NCBI GenBank assembly: GCA_040757115.1
Contig: JBFLYA010000012.1
Span: 1-35,394, forward strand
Direction: 5' to 3'
Length of the DNA stretch: 35,394 nt
Source: a bacterium
GTDB lineage: Bacteria > UBA9089 > CG2-30-40-21 > SBAY01
Every line of letters starts with the position of its first letter. Within the stretch, counting starts at the first letter, position 1. The position numbers and the translations under genes are program-made. Below are positions 4,939-14,124 of this stretch, piece by piece. The notes under the pieces were generated by a model. It saw only the letters and a program-made list of their open reading frames with translations. It was not told the origin of the DNA and did not search any database.

Positions 4939-6813
4939 ATGGGTAAGAGGAAAAAGAAAATAAAGAAAATTAATCAAAAAACTCAAAAATCAATAATTAA
5001 AGATTTGTTAAGAAAACGATTATTTAAAAAAGAGAATTATATTATAGCAGGGATACTCATTTTTGCGTTTATTCTTCGATTAATTCACCTTTTTCAAATG
5101 CAAAGTAATTATCCCGAATTTTACTCACCTAACCCAGGAACAGATATGGGAATGTATGATAAAGCTGCTATGGAGATAGTTCATGGTAATCCAATAAAAG
5201 GTCCATTTTATTATAATCCTTTGTATTATTATTTCTTAGCCTTAAATTATTATTTATTTGGACATAACCTATTTATTATAAGATTAATCCAGGCATTATT
5301 AGGAATTATTACAGGTATATTAACATATTTTATTGCTAAAAAGATATTCAATGAAAAGGTAGCTATAATTTCTCTTTTGCTTTATGCCTTATGTGGTTAT
5401 CTTATATATTATGAAGGAGTACTCTTATCAATAAGTTTAACTACTTTCTTATGTGTAGCATCTATTTGGTTCTTTTTTCAAGCAAGGGAGAAAAAATCAA
5501 ATAAAAGATTTATCATTGGAGGTATGTTATTAGGACTGGCGACTCTTTCTCAACCTAATACTATTCTTTTTCTTCCATTTGTTCTTTTATGGATATTATT
5601 AGAGTTGAAAGAGGATGTAATAAAAAGAAGATTACAAAGATGTGCTATTGTTCTTTTAGCCTGTTTTGCAGCTATTTCTCCGATTACTATTAAAAATTAC
5701 CTTGATTCAGGAAGATTTGTTTTAATCACAACAAGTGGGTCTTTTAACTTTTGGTTAGGTAATCACGAACATTCATCAGGATGGTTTGATTTTTTTGATA
5801 GAGATTTAGAAAGACTTGAAGAAAATAAAAAGAGTGATAAGAAAATAAATGATGTTTATATAGAAGATGTGATAAGATTTATTAAAAAAGATCCACTAGA
5901 TTATCTAAAACTTTTCATAAAAAAGATACTTTTATTCTGGGGAGAATGGGATATACCTCATCAGGTACATTATGGGAAAGGTAAATTTTACTCTCCTTTA
6001 TTAAAATGCCCATTTATTCTTGATTTTGGTTTATTAGCAACATGGGGAGTTGCTGGAATATTTCTTTCTCTTAAGAGATGGTTGAAGAAAGGATTATTAC
6101 TTTATTTTTTTATTTTTGCATATAGCTTTTCAGTAGTGATTATAATGGTTAATGGAAGATATCGTCTTCCTGTGGTCCCTTTTCTTATAATCTTTGCGGG
6201 TGTTTTATTCATTTATTTATATGAGAAATTTAAAAAACGAAGATTTATCTCTCTATTCTTTTCTTTCTGGATATTAATCTTCTCAATTCTATTTGTAAAT
6301 TCTCAATTTGTTTATGCTAAAATATTTTGTATAATTAACCCTAATGGAATGTATATAGAAAGGGATAATACCCTTTTTATTAGCGATAATAGTGAAAAAT
6401 GTGCTTGGGAAGAAACAATTTCTATAAATTCACCTAATATGAAACTTAAAAAGGAATTCATTTTAATAAATGATATCTCATTTTTTAAAGAAGGGAAATT
6501 GTCCTTTGATTATATTTTTCAAGGAAATGGACATTTCATTTGTAGTATTAATGGGATAGATTCTCCACCAGCAATTTTATCATCGGATGGATTTATACAT
6601 AATATAAGATTTAAATTCCCTCCTTATTTATTAAAAAGAGGATTAAATAGTATCATTTTTAAAATTACAAATGAAGGAAAGTTAGATATACCTGTCAGTA
6701 AATATTATAATTATGAAAGATCCTATATTTATGATGGGATAAAGTGGAAAAAGATAAATGGGGAATATTTAATTCAATTAGAATTGATAAAATTTAAAAA
6801 GGAGGATTTATAA
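4939..6813 (+). CDS. PMT/ArnT-like membrane glycosyltransferase with C-terminal beta domain
   Basis: 624 residues. A lysine-rich cytoplasmic N-terminus (about 30 residues) precedes a polytopic core of roughly 11-12 hydrophobic segments to about residue 455. The first outer loop carries the PMT_2-type acidic motif in NPGTDMGMYDKAAMEIVHGN, followed by FYYNPLYYYFLALNYYLFGH, as in GT39/GT83 enzymes that move sugars from polyprenyl-phosphate carriers to lipids or proteins outside the membrane. The last 150 or so residues form a soluble beta-rich domain (KRGLNSIIFKITNEG, Y-Y-N-Y-E-R-S-Y-I-Y-D-G-I-K-W). The same architecture and many identical positions occur in the protein at 33101-34951, so the two are paralogues. 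The next gene encodes a giant secreted protein, a possible acceptor; this is inference. Confidence 0.8.
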   Translation: MGKRKKKIKKINQKTQKSIIKDLLRKRLFKKENYIIAGILIFAFILRLIHLFQMQSNYPEFYSPNPGTDMGMYDKAAMEIVHGNPIKGPFYYNPLYYYFLALNYYLFGHNLFIIRLIQALLGIITGILTYFIAKKIFNEKVAIISLLLYALCGYLIYYEGVLLSISLTTFLCVASIWFFFQAREKKSNKRFIIGGMLLGLATLSQPNTILFLPFVLLWILLELKEDVIKRRLQRCAIVLLACFAAISPITIKNYLDSGRFVLITTSGSFNFWLGNHEHSSGWFDFFDRDLERLEENKKSDKKINDVYIEDVIRFIKKDPLDYLKLFIKKILLFWGEWDIPHQVHYGKGKFYSPLLKCPFILDFGLLATWGVAGIFLSLKRWLKKGLLLYFFIFAYSFSVVIIMVNGRYRLPVVPFLIIFAGVLFIYLYEKFKKRRFISLFFSFWILIFSILFVNSQFVYAKIFCIINPNGMYIERDNTLFISDNSEKCAWEETISINSPNMKLKKEFILINDISFFKEGKLSFDYIFQGNGHFICSINGIDSPPAILSSDGFIHNIRFKFPPYLLKRGLNSIIFKITNEGKLDIPVSKYYNYERSYIYDGIKWKKINGEYLIQLELIKFKKEDL

Positions 6814-6818
6814 AGAAA

Positions 6819-9800
6819 ATGTATAAAAGAAAAATTTTATTGATAGGGATATTAATATTTATAGGAATAGGAAATAATATAGAAATTGCGAAAGCAGAGG
6901 TAGTAGAAGTAAGTGGAAATGTATATGGAACATGGACTAGTGGCAACATCTATGTTGCCACTGATACAATCAGTGTAGCGAGTAATACCACTTTAACTAT
7001 TCAACCTAATGTAATAGTGAAGATTACTCCGGGTAAAAGATTAAATGTGTATGGTAAGTTGATTGCGGAAGGTATAGAATCAGGAACTATCACTTTTACT
7101 TCTTTAAAGGATGATATTGGAGGAGATACAAATGGAGATGGAACATCTACCTCTCCTACTGCTGGAGATTGGAGTGGATGCATTTTTGATGGTGAGGGAA
7201 GTATAGGTAGCAAACTAGATCACTGTGTAGTAAGGTATACTTACAAATATGGAATTTCCATTATTTCATCTTCTATTTCTATTAATAATTCTGATATTTG
7301 TGAAGTTTATGCTACCTGGGAAGGAGGTGAATATGTAGAAGTTCCTTCTTATGGAATTTATGTTTCATCAGGTACCTTAACCATTGTCAACTCCAATATT
7401 TTTAATATTTCTTCTTATGCACTGGGAGAGCGTTTTGGACAACCCCTTGGATATGGAATTTATATTTCTGGTGGTATTGTATATATTAGTAATTGTAATA
7501 TTTTAAAGATTAGAAGTAGTAATGATTTGTATGGAGTATCAAAAGCCTATGGAATTTATGGGTCATCTACCATATCTTATATCAATAACTCTAATTTTTC
7601 TCAAATTGAAGGAGAAACCAATATTGCCTCATCAGAAGCCTATGGAATTTACTTTTCTAACTCATCTGTTTTTATTAATGATGAAAACTACATTTCACAA
7701 GTAACAAGTAAAGGTAGTTCTTATGGAATATATGTTTGTAATTCATCATCTCCATTCACCATTTTAAACTCTAAGATTTTTAAAATCATAGGTAATGGCT
7801 ATGCTTACGGAATTTATCTTTCCAATATATTATCTGAAGGTATCATTCGTGGTATTAATATATTCGAAGTTAAGGGAAGAAATAATGGATATGGTCTCTA
7901 TCTGCTCTCTGGACAATTGTCAATTATGGATAATGAGATTTATGATATTAAAGGAGAGTGTGTTGGATATTATGGTTTAGGTTATGGATATGGTATTTAC
8001 ATAGTTTCTGGACAAGTATCAATTATGATTAATAACATTTATGATATTAAAGGAATTGCTAATTTTTCATGGAATGAATTTGGATATGGTATTTATCTAT
8101 CCCAAACACAATCATCAATATTAGGTAATAACATTTATGACATAGGGAGTGGAGGTACTACCTATTACTTATGGGCAGATGGTACACAGACAGCAGAATA
8201 TAATTGGTGGGGTAGTACCTTTCCAATTCCTTTTAACTTCTCTAACAATATTGATTATGACCCTTGGCTGAAAGGAACATATACAGGATACGCACTAATT
8301 ACTATTTTACCTACTTATGGAACGGTGGGAAACTTGGTATCTATAAGAGGTATTGGTTACAATCCAACAGAGCAAATAAAAATCGATTTTGGGACATCAT
8401 ACAATTATACCGAAGTATCAACAAACGCCGATGGTATGTTTTCTACTTCCTTCATTGTAAATACGCAACCTTATGGCCCTACTTCAATTGTAGCTACTGG
8501 GTTAAGTTCTAATAAAACTGCTTCGAATTACTTTCGTATCCTACCTCATATTTTATTTGTATCACCCAGTAGCGGTACTATTGGAAGTTTTGTTACCATT
8601 GAAGGTAATGGATTTGGTAAGATGGATACTATACGGGTTGATTTCGGAACAACTATATCTATCTGTAATATAATGTCAAATACCTATGGGACATTTATTG
8701 CTACCTTTACCGTAGATACTCAAGCCTATGGAACCATTCCTATTGGCTGTTATGGGATGACATCAGGTGCCTATGACTATGAATACTTCTTTATCAGAGG
8801 GAATATTGTCTGGATAAGTCCAACGCAGGGAACTGTTGGTTCGGCTGTGACTATAATGGGCAACGGCTTTGGAGCAACTGAACTAATCGGCATAGATTTT
8901 GGCACCACACTAAACATTAACCAGTGCACCACGACTACAGACGGGAAATTTACTACCCTATTTACGATAGATACCCAACCTTTCGGCATTACTACTATTA
9001 CAGTTAGAGGGATGCAGACTGGTTTGGTGGATAAGGCTGGATTTACTATCCTGCCAAATATTGCCCTTATCAGCCCTATTTCTGGGACTATCGGTTCTAT
9101 TGTCACCGTAATGGGTAATGGATTTGGTGCTACGGAATTGATCAGGATTGAATTTGGTAATATTCGTACTATTACCACTGTTTATACTTATGCTACTGGG
9201 GAATTTCAGACAGTATTTACAGTAGATTCTCAGCCGATTGGGACAACGACTATCATTGCTCATGGTTTGATGACTAATGCCTATGCTCTGGCACAGTTCA
9301 TTATTCTTCCATTAACTACTTTAAAGATTACACCTGCCTTACAAAATGTAGCTGTTAATTCAACATTTACCTGCCAGGTGGAGATAGAGGATGTGGAAAG
9401 ACTAAGAGGTGTGGAATTACATCTTAGTTTTAATCCCAATATCCTTGAAGTAAAAGAGATTGGGACAGGTACATTTCCACCAGATGGTTGGGTAATGCAG
9501 AATAAGTATGATAATATCAAAGGAGAGATAGATTATACCATTGGGTTGATTTCTGGCTCTGCTACTGGTTCAGGGGACATTTGTAAAATAAAATTTAAAG
9601 CAATATCAGGTGGTACATCAACTGTAATATTTGATTTTACTAGACCCAACCGTATCACAAAACTATTAGATATAGGAAACAACGGAATTCCATTTAAGAA
9701 AGAAGAGACTATGTATCAGGTAATCACTGGTATCGAAATCAAGCCAAAAGATAAAGAGATTCGTGCAGATGAAACTATTGATTATACCTGCCTTGCATCA

Positions 9801-11588
9801 TGTGGAAGTTTAGAACTTGATGTTACTGGCTCTACTACCTTTACTTCAAATGGTGGTGGCTCTTTTACACTTAATACCTTCCATGCAAAATATATGAATA
9901 CATATACAATTCAAGGGGAATATCTTGGATTTATTGGAACTACATCAGTGATTATCCTACCTGGCACTCCAACAACTTTAGTTTATGTATCAGGAAATGG
10001 TCAGGTTAATACCTGTACCTTTACCTTAAAAGACCCATTTATAGTTAAGGTAGTGGATAAATATGAAAACCCTTGCCAGGATGTAGAGGTAAAGTGGGAA
10101 ATTATCTCTATCCCTTCTGGTGCAACTTTATATTCTATCTCCCCAACTAAAACCACAACCAATGTTCAAGGTACAGCGTCATCTTTCCTTACCTTAGGTA
10201 CAGAACCTCCAGGTACATATAATGTACATGCTATTTCAACTGGATTAAGTGGGTCTCCCTGTACTTTTACTGCACATTCATTAAGGCGATTTGGTAATAT
10301 AGCTGGTTTTTGCATGTTGGATTTGGGGACAGTTACATTAGGTACATGTTCAGATATTCAGGTAAGGATTGTAGAGCTTGGTACAACTACAATGACTAAT
10401 AATAATTCTTATTTCATCTTTAAGAATATACCAGTAGGAACTTATACCCTTACTTTTGATACATGGGGTGCATCGTCAGCAACTAATACCAATATCTGTA
10501 TTAGCCGAGCACAATTTGAGGATACTACATACATTGGTACTATTACACTATTAGCAGGAGATGTAAATAATGATGGCAAAGTAAATATTGGAGATTGGCC
10601 TGGATTTGTAGACAGTTTTGGTGATTATGAAGGTAATCCTGAAGGTAATTGGGAACAAACCAAAGAAGGAAATTTTAATCATGATAAGGTTGTTGATATT
10701 TGTGATTTTGGTATCTTTGCAGATAATTTTGGTAAACAGCAGCAAAAAGGTAAGACTAAAGAATTAACTACAATGCCTGCTCGTACTAAAAAGACCTCTG
10801 GTAGGATAGAGTTGTCCTTTGACCTTCAGACACTTGCAGGGGTAGATATTAATGAACTGCGTGTTGGAAATATTATCTATCTTAAGATATATGTTCGTGA
10901 TGCAAAAGACTACCTTGGTGGTGAAATACACTTGTCATTTAATCCAAAGGTATTACAGGTAATAGATGCGGATAACGGCAAAGATGGTATCCAGATTCAA
11001 CCGGGGGATTTCCCACGGGGTTCAGTGAAACATCAGGCTGATATTCTGAAGAATGAAGTAGATAATTCATCAGGTAAGATTGATTATGCTGTCGTAGTCT
11101 GGGAGCCAGAGAGAGATGATGAAGGATTATTAGCTACCGTGCCATTCAGGGTCATTTCTTGTGATGCCTATTCTAAAGTTAATTTTGAGTTTGATGATGA
11201 AGAAAACCGGGAAACAAAGTTTATCGAAAGAATTGGTCAGGAACAACCTGTTGACCAGCAACCTGATGTATTACCTGATGAAATAACTATCAAAGTGCCA
11301 GCGGTATATAATAATTTAGAGAAGGCACTGGTCTATCCCAATCCTTCTTATAACGGGAAAGAGGTAACCTTTACGCAGATTACCACTGATAAACAGGTTA
11401 CTTTAAGAATATATAACTTAGCCGGTGAATTAGTCATTGAGAAACAAAAAGATAACATCTATGATAGCCAGATTAAATGGAATTTAAAGAATAAAGATAA
11501 CGAAGATGTTGCCTCAGGTATTTACATCTATTTCTTAAAGGATGAACTTGGCTCGGTTAAGAAAGGTAAGATTGGGGTGATAAAGTAA
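6819..11588 (+). CDS. Giant secreted multidomain protein: beta-helix, IPT repeats, cohesins, dockerin, FlgD/T9SS-like tail
   Basis: 1589 residues with a signal peptide (MYKRKILLIGILIFIGIG, cleavage likely after AKA near residue 26). About residues 60-470 form a right-handed beta-helix with some ten coils of 28-33 residues, each opening with Y-G-I-Y-x-S. Four IPT/TIG-like immunoglobulin repeats begin near 491, 578, 662 and 747 (ISPTQGTVGSAVTIMGNGFG). A cohesin-like module spans about 835-945 (GVELHLSFNPNILEVKEIG). A Big-type region covers about 1050-1150 and a carboxypeptidase-regulatory-like fold about 1156-1240. A dockerin-like pair of calcium loops lies at about 1245-1306 (GDVNNDGKVNIGDWPGFVDS). 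A second cohesin-like module covers about 1328-1467. The C-terminus (1501-1589) has ALVYPNPSYNG and GIYIYF..KKGKIGVIK, a FlgD-like domain related to type IX sorting tails. It is probably a surface-anchored adhesin or glycan-binding protein. Confidence 0.85.
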   Translation: MYKRKILLIGILIFIGIGNNIEIAKAEVVEVSGNVYGTWTSGNIYVATDTISVASNTTLTIQPNVIVKITPGKRLNVYGKLIAEGIESGTITFTSLKDDIGGDTNGDGTSTSPTAGDWSGCIFDGEGSIGSKLDHCVVRYTYKYGISIISSSISINNSDICEVYATWEGGEYVEVPSYGIYVSSGTLTIVNSNIFNISSYALGERFGQPLGYGIYISGGIVYISNCNILKIRSSNDLYGVSKAYGIYGSSTISYINNSNFSQIEGETNIASSEAYGIYFSNSSVFINDENYISQVTSKGSSYGIYVCNSSSPFTILNSKIFKIIGNGYAYGIYLSNILSEGIIRGINIFEVKGRNNGYGLYLLSGQLSIMDNEIYDIKGECVGYYGLGYGYGIYIVSGQVSIMINNIYDIKGIANFSWNEFGYGIYLSQTQSSILGNNIYDIGSGGTTYYLWADGTQTAEYNWWGSTFPIPFNFSNNIDYDPWLKGTYTGYALITILPTYGTVGNLVSIRGIGYNPTEQIKIDFGTSYNYTEVSTNADGMFSTSFIVNTQPYGPTSIVATGLSSNKTASNYFRILPHILFVSPSSGTIGSFVTIEGNGFGKMDTIRVDFGTTISICNIMSNTYGTFIATFTVDTQAYGTIPIGCYGMTSGAYDYEYFFIRGNIVWISPTQGTVGSAVTIMGNGFGATELIGIDFGTTLNINQCTTTTDGKFTTLFTIDTQPFGITTITVRGMQTGLVDKAGFTILPNIALISPISGTIGSIVTVMGNGFGATELIRIEFGNIRTITTVYTYATGEFQTVFTVDSQPIGTTTIIAHGLMTNAYALAQFIILPLTTLKITPALQNVAVNSTFTCQVEIEDVERLRGVELHLSFNPNILEVKEIGTGTFPPDGWVMQNKYDNIKGEIDYTIGLISGSATGSGDICKIKFKAISGGTSTVIFDFTRPNRITKLLDIGNNGIPFKKEETMYQVITGIEIKPKDKEIRADETIDYTCLASCGSLELDVTGSTTFTSNGGGSFTLNTFHAKYMNTYTIQGEYLGFIGTTSVIILPGTPTTLVYVSGNGQVNTCTFTLKDPFIVKVVDKYENPCQDVEVKWEIISIPSGATLYSISPTKTTTNVQGTASSFLTLGTEPPGTYNVHAISTGLSGSPCTFTAHSLRRFGNIAGFCMLDLGTVTLGTCSDIQVRIVELGTTTMTNNNSYFIFKNIPVGTYTLTFDTWGASSATNTNICISRAQFEDTTYIGTITLLAGDVNNDGKVNIGDWPGFVDSFGDYEGNPEGNWEQTKEGNFNHDKVVDICDFGIFADNFGKQQQKGKTKELTTMPARTKKTSGRIELSFDLQTLAGVDINELRVGNIIYLKIYVRDAKDYLGGEIHLSFNPKVLQVIDADNGKDGIQIQPGDFPRGSVKHQADILKNEVDNSSGKIDYAVVVWEPERDDEGLLATVPFRVISCDAYSKVNFEFDDEENRETKFIERIGQEQPVDQQPDVLPDEITIKVPAVYNNLEKALVYPNPSYNGKEVTFTQITTDKQVTLRIYNLAGELVIEKQKDNIYDSQIKWNLKNKDNEDVASGIYIYFLKDELGSVKKGKIGVIK

Positions 11589-11654
11589 AGCAGAGAGTAG
11601 AAAGTAGAGAGTAGAGAAAAAACTATCTTGCTACTCGATATTTATTCAATTTCC

Positions 11655-11769
11655 GTAACCGTTCAGGTGATAATTTACCGCAGAGACGCAAGAGGACACA
11701 CCCCTAACCCCTCTCAAGAGGTGTGTGTTTTTCTCTGCAAACTCTTTTGTCTGTGCGGTGAACGGTTAC
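11655..11769. repeat. Nested palindromic element with GTAACCGTTCAG ends, before rplK
   Basis: GTAACCGTTCA (11656-11666 region) is inverted as TGAACGGTTAC (11759-11769). Inside are CCGCAGAGACGCAAGAG-type words opposed to CTCTGCAAACTCTTTTGTC and G-T-G-C-G-G, and a core hairpin with arms ACACACC and GGTGTGTGT followed by five T. The core is terminator-like in the plus direction, though it could simply be a repeat. The outer ends are identical to those at 315-558, but the interior is wholly different. It separates the secreted-protein operon from rplK and fills most of 11589-11820. Heptamer AGTAGAG words lie at 11591-11615. Confidence 0.75.
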
Positions 11770-11820
11770 CTACAAGCTTTAGTGTGCATCCTTTTCGCGA
11801 GACATTTACAGGAGACTAAT

Positions 11821-12255
11821 ATGGCAAAAAAGAAAAAGGTTGTTAAGGAGATTAAATTACAGATACCGGCTGGAAGGGCTAATCCCGCTCCACCCGTAGG
11901 TCCTGCCTTAGGACAGGCAGGGGTAAATATTATGGAGTTTTGTAAGGAGTTTAATGCACAAACATCCAATCAGGAAGGTCTAATTATCCCGGTAGTCATC
12001 TCCGTGCACGAGGATAGAACATTTTCCTTTGTTTTAAAAACACCACCTGCGGCTGTCCTTTTAGCTAAAGCCGCGGGGATAGAAAAGGGCTCCGGAGTGC
12101 CTAATAAACAAAAGGTAGCAAAACTTAATATCGAAAAAGTAAAAGAGATTGCGAAGATGAAACTTAAAGATTTAAACGCTTATGACATTGACCAGGCGGC
12201 ACGACAGATTATGGGCACGGCTAAAAGTATGGGAATTGAGATAGAAGGGGGATAA
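11821..12255 (+). CDS. rplK: 50S ribosomal protein L11
   Basis: 144 residues from ATG 11821 with AGGAG (11810-11814) upstream; the frame is open further upstream only through repeat sequence. It starts [10 protein letters not shown] and has the L11 signature [20 protein letters not shown]. The C-terminal rRNA-binding domain contains [19 protein letters not shown] and the closing [19 protein letters not shown]11 forms the GTPase-associated centre with 23S rRNA. It is 6 bp from rplA. No promoter is obvious in the 50 bp before it, so transcription may come through the palindromic element or from further upstream. Confidence 0.97.
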   Translation: MAKKKKVVKEIKLQIPAGRANPAPPVGPALGQAGVNIMEFCKEFNAQTSNQEGLIIPVVISVHEDRTFSFVLKTPPAAVLLAKAAGIEKGSGVPNKQKVAKLNIEKVKEIAKMKLKDLNAYDIDQAARQIMGTAKSMGIEIEGG

Positions 12256-12261
12256 AGTAAA

Positions 12262-12972
12262 ATGGCTCGTTGCGGTAAAAAGTTTTTAGAAAAAAGTAAA
12301 CTGGTAGATAAAGAAAAATTATATGATATTGATGAAGCACTTGACCTGCTTAAACAAACCTCCTGTGCTAAATTTGATGAATCAATAGAGATAGCAATAA
12401 GGTTAGGCGTCAACCCAAAACACGCTGACCAACAGGTGCGTTCTACGGTAATTCTAAGGCATGGCACAGGTAAATCTCAACGAATAGCGGTTTTTGCTAA
12501 AGGAGAAAAGGTAAAAGAGGCAGAAGAAAATGGTGTGGAGATAGTTGGTGCCGAAGACTTAATTGACCGTATAAAAAAAGGGTTTTTAGATTTTGATGTC
12601 GCTATCGCTACCCCAGATATGATGCGTGATGTCGGACAGTTGGGTAAAATCCTTGGACCACGAGGACTTATGCCTAATCCAAAAGCAGGCACCGTCACCT
12701 TTGATGTCGGAAAAACAATTAAGGAGATTAAAAAAGGTAAGATTGAATTTAGATGTGATTCGTTTGGGATAGTCCACTCGGCTATCGGCAAAGTTTCATT
12801 TTCAAAGGAAATGCTTTATGATAATTTTAAAGATTTTGTCTTAGCTATCCTTAAGGTAAAACCAGCCACGGTTAAAGGACAATATGTTAAAGGTATCGCT
12901 TTATCTACAACAATGGGACCCGGCATAAAACTTGACACAAAGGTAACAAAGAGATTGCTTGAAGAAGGCTAA
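12262..12972 (+). CDS. rplA: 50S ribosomal protein L1
   Basis: 236 residues, typical for bacterial L1. It begins M-A-R-C-G-K-K-F and contains the RNA-binding core motifs [31 protein letters not shown] and the C-terminal [16 protein letters not shown]1 forms the mobile stalk at the ribosomal E site and in many bacteria represses its own mRNA. The gene follows rplK closely and is followed after 55 bp by rplJ. Confidence 0.97.
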   Translation: MARCGKKFLEKSKLVDKEKLYDIDEALDLLKQTSCAKFDESIEIAIRLGVNPKHADQQVRSTVILRHGTGKSQRIAVFAKGEKVKEAEENGVEIVGAEDLIDRIKKGFLDFDVAIATPDMMRDVGQLGKILGPRGLMPNPKAGTVTFDVGKTIKEIKKGKIEFRCDSFGIVHSAIGKVSFSKEMLYDNFKDFVLAILKVKPATVKGQYVKGIALSTTMGPGIKLDTKVTKRLLEEG

Positions 12973-13027
12973 AGATGATATATTTTCTATAATGAAGATT
13001 ATAATTCTTTGAAAAGGGGTAAATAAA

Positions 13028-13546
13028 ATGCGACCAGCAATTATTAAAAAAGAAAAACAGGTTAGCGAATTAAAAGAGAAATTATCTAAGACATCTTCGG
13101 CTATTTTAACAGATTATCGAGGTCTAACCGTTAAAGAAATTACAGATTTAAGACGCAAATTCAGAACCGCAGGCATAGAATATAAAATCATAAAAAACAA
13201 CATCATCTTTAGAGCGGTTAAAGAAAGTGACCTCGATGCCTTAAGTGAATACCTACAGGGACCTACGGCCATTGCTTTTAGTCTAAATGACCCGGTGGCT
13301 CCAGTTAAATTCTTAATAGATTTCTCCAAAGAATATAAAAAACTTGAACTTAAAGCAGGGATTATTCAAGGTAAGGTTCTAAAGGCTGATGAACTAACCC
13401 AGGTATCCAAGTTACCACCTAAAGAAGTATTAATTGCCCAGGTAGTAGGGGGAATGAAAGCACCGTTAGTCGGTGTAGTTAATGTCTTAAGTGCGCCAAT
13501 AAGGTCATTGGTTAATGTATTAAAGGCGATTGAGGGGAAAAAATAA
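13028..13546 (+). CDS. rplJ: 50S ribosomal protein L10
   Basis: 172 residues with AAGGGG (13015-13020) before the start. The N-terminal domain has AILTDYRGLTVKEITDLRRK and IEYKIIKNNIIFRAVKESD, standard L10 features. The C-terminal helix that carries the L7/L12 dimers is at the end (V-N-V-L-S-A-P-I-R-S-L-V-N-V-L). The rplA-rplJ gap is only 55 bp, too short for the usual ~150-nt L10 leader hairpin. rplL is not adjacent: 1042 bp and another gene intervene, which is unusual because L10 and L7/L12 are made in a fixed ratio. Confidence 0.97.
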   Translation: MRPAIIKKEKQVSELKEKLSKTSSAILTDYRGLTVKEITDLRRKFRTAGIEYKIIKNNIIFRAVKESDLDALSEYLQGPTAIAFSLNDPVAPVKFLIDFSKEYKKLELKAGIIQGKVLKADELTQVSKLPPKEVLIAQVVGGMKAPLVGVVNVLSAPIRSLVNVLKAIEGKK

Positions 13547-13604
13547 CCAGGACCAAAGACTATAGACCGAAGACCAAAGGCAAAAAACAGCGGGTAGCTG
13601 GTAG

Positions 13605-13676
13605 TTTCACGCCAAGCACGCAAAGGACGCAAAGGAAAATAAGGGAAAAAATTACCTTTGCGTCCTTTGCGTGAAA
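13605..13676. repeat. Palindrome of 9-bp words after rplJ
   Basis: ACGCAAAGGACGCAAAGG (13618-13635) is perfectly inverted at 13655-13672 (18 bp), extended outward by TTTCACGC and GCGTGAAA. The 9-bp word ACGCAAAGG is repeated within each arm. Just upstream (13553-13580) are heptamer words of the GACCAAA/GACTATA type. No T-run follows, so it is not a classical terminator, but the hairpin would be very stable in RNA. Confidence 0.7.
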
Positions 13677-13736
13677 AAACTGTTTTCAGGGGAATGTAGT
13701 TTTGTAAATCTGTGTAATCTGCGAAATCTGCGGATT

Positions 13737-14124
13737 ATTTTCAGGAGAAACCGGGCATGTCCACGGTGGTGGACACAAACGACGATGAAAATTAATGGGA
13801 CGCAGATTTACAGGATTTACAAGATTTTAAAGAAAAACCACTAAGGCACTATAAAAACATCAAGAAACTCTAAGGAAATAACTATAGAAATACAATATAA
13901 AAAATTAATTTTAATCCTGTTCATCTGCGAAAATCTGCGTCCTAATTTACATTTTCAGGGGAAACGGACATGAGCCAGGGCTCACAAAGGGCAATGAAAA
14001 TGGGAGAAAGACAACCCCCTAACCCCCTTTATTAAGGGGGAATATCTGTTCTACACCAGAGGATACGAGTCTGTGGATACTATACTAATTCGCTAATCTC
14101 TAATTCACTAATTCGCTATTTTCA
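13737..14124 (+). repeat. Chain of covarying hairpin units and TGAAAAT/ATTTTCA palindromes
   Basis: Hairpin unit one (13737-13792) runs from ATTTTCAGGAGAAAC through stem TGTCCAC/GTGGACA to TGAAAAT. Between its TGAAAAT and the next ATTTTCA (13951-13957) is a palindrome with arms GGACGCAGATTT and AAATCTGCGTCC. Unit two (13951-14001) has stem TGAGCC/GGCTCA. A second spacer (14002-14117) holds a CCCCCTAACCCCC / TTAAGGGGG repeat and CTAATTC words and ends in ATTTTCA (14118-14124). The half-unit that follows, CAGGGGAAACAGGG, directly precedes the ATG at 14137. Each complete unit contains an SD-like AGGRG, an ATG and a short frame (12 codons in unit one, 21 in unit two). Confidence 0.75.

Noticed and set aside
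8777-9263. Minus-strand open frames inside the secreted-protein gene
   Set aside because: They mirror the tandem IPT repeats; no ribosome binding sites and the plus-strand domains are unmistakable.
11725-11820. Longer L11 start
   Set aside because: The extension lies in the palindromic element; ATG 11821 has AGGAG and gives the canonical L11 start.
12973-13027. L10 leader (autoregulatory rplJ leader)
   Set aside because: The gap is only 55 bp with no kink-turn-like pairing visible, too short for the usual element.
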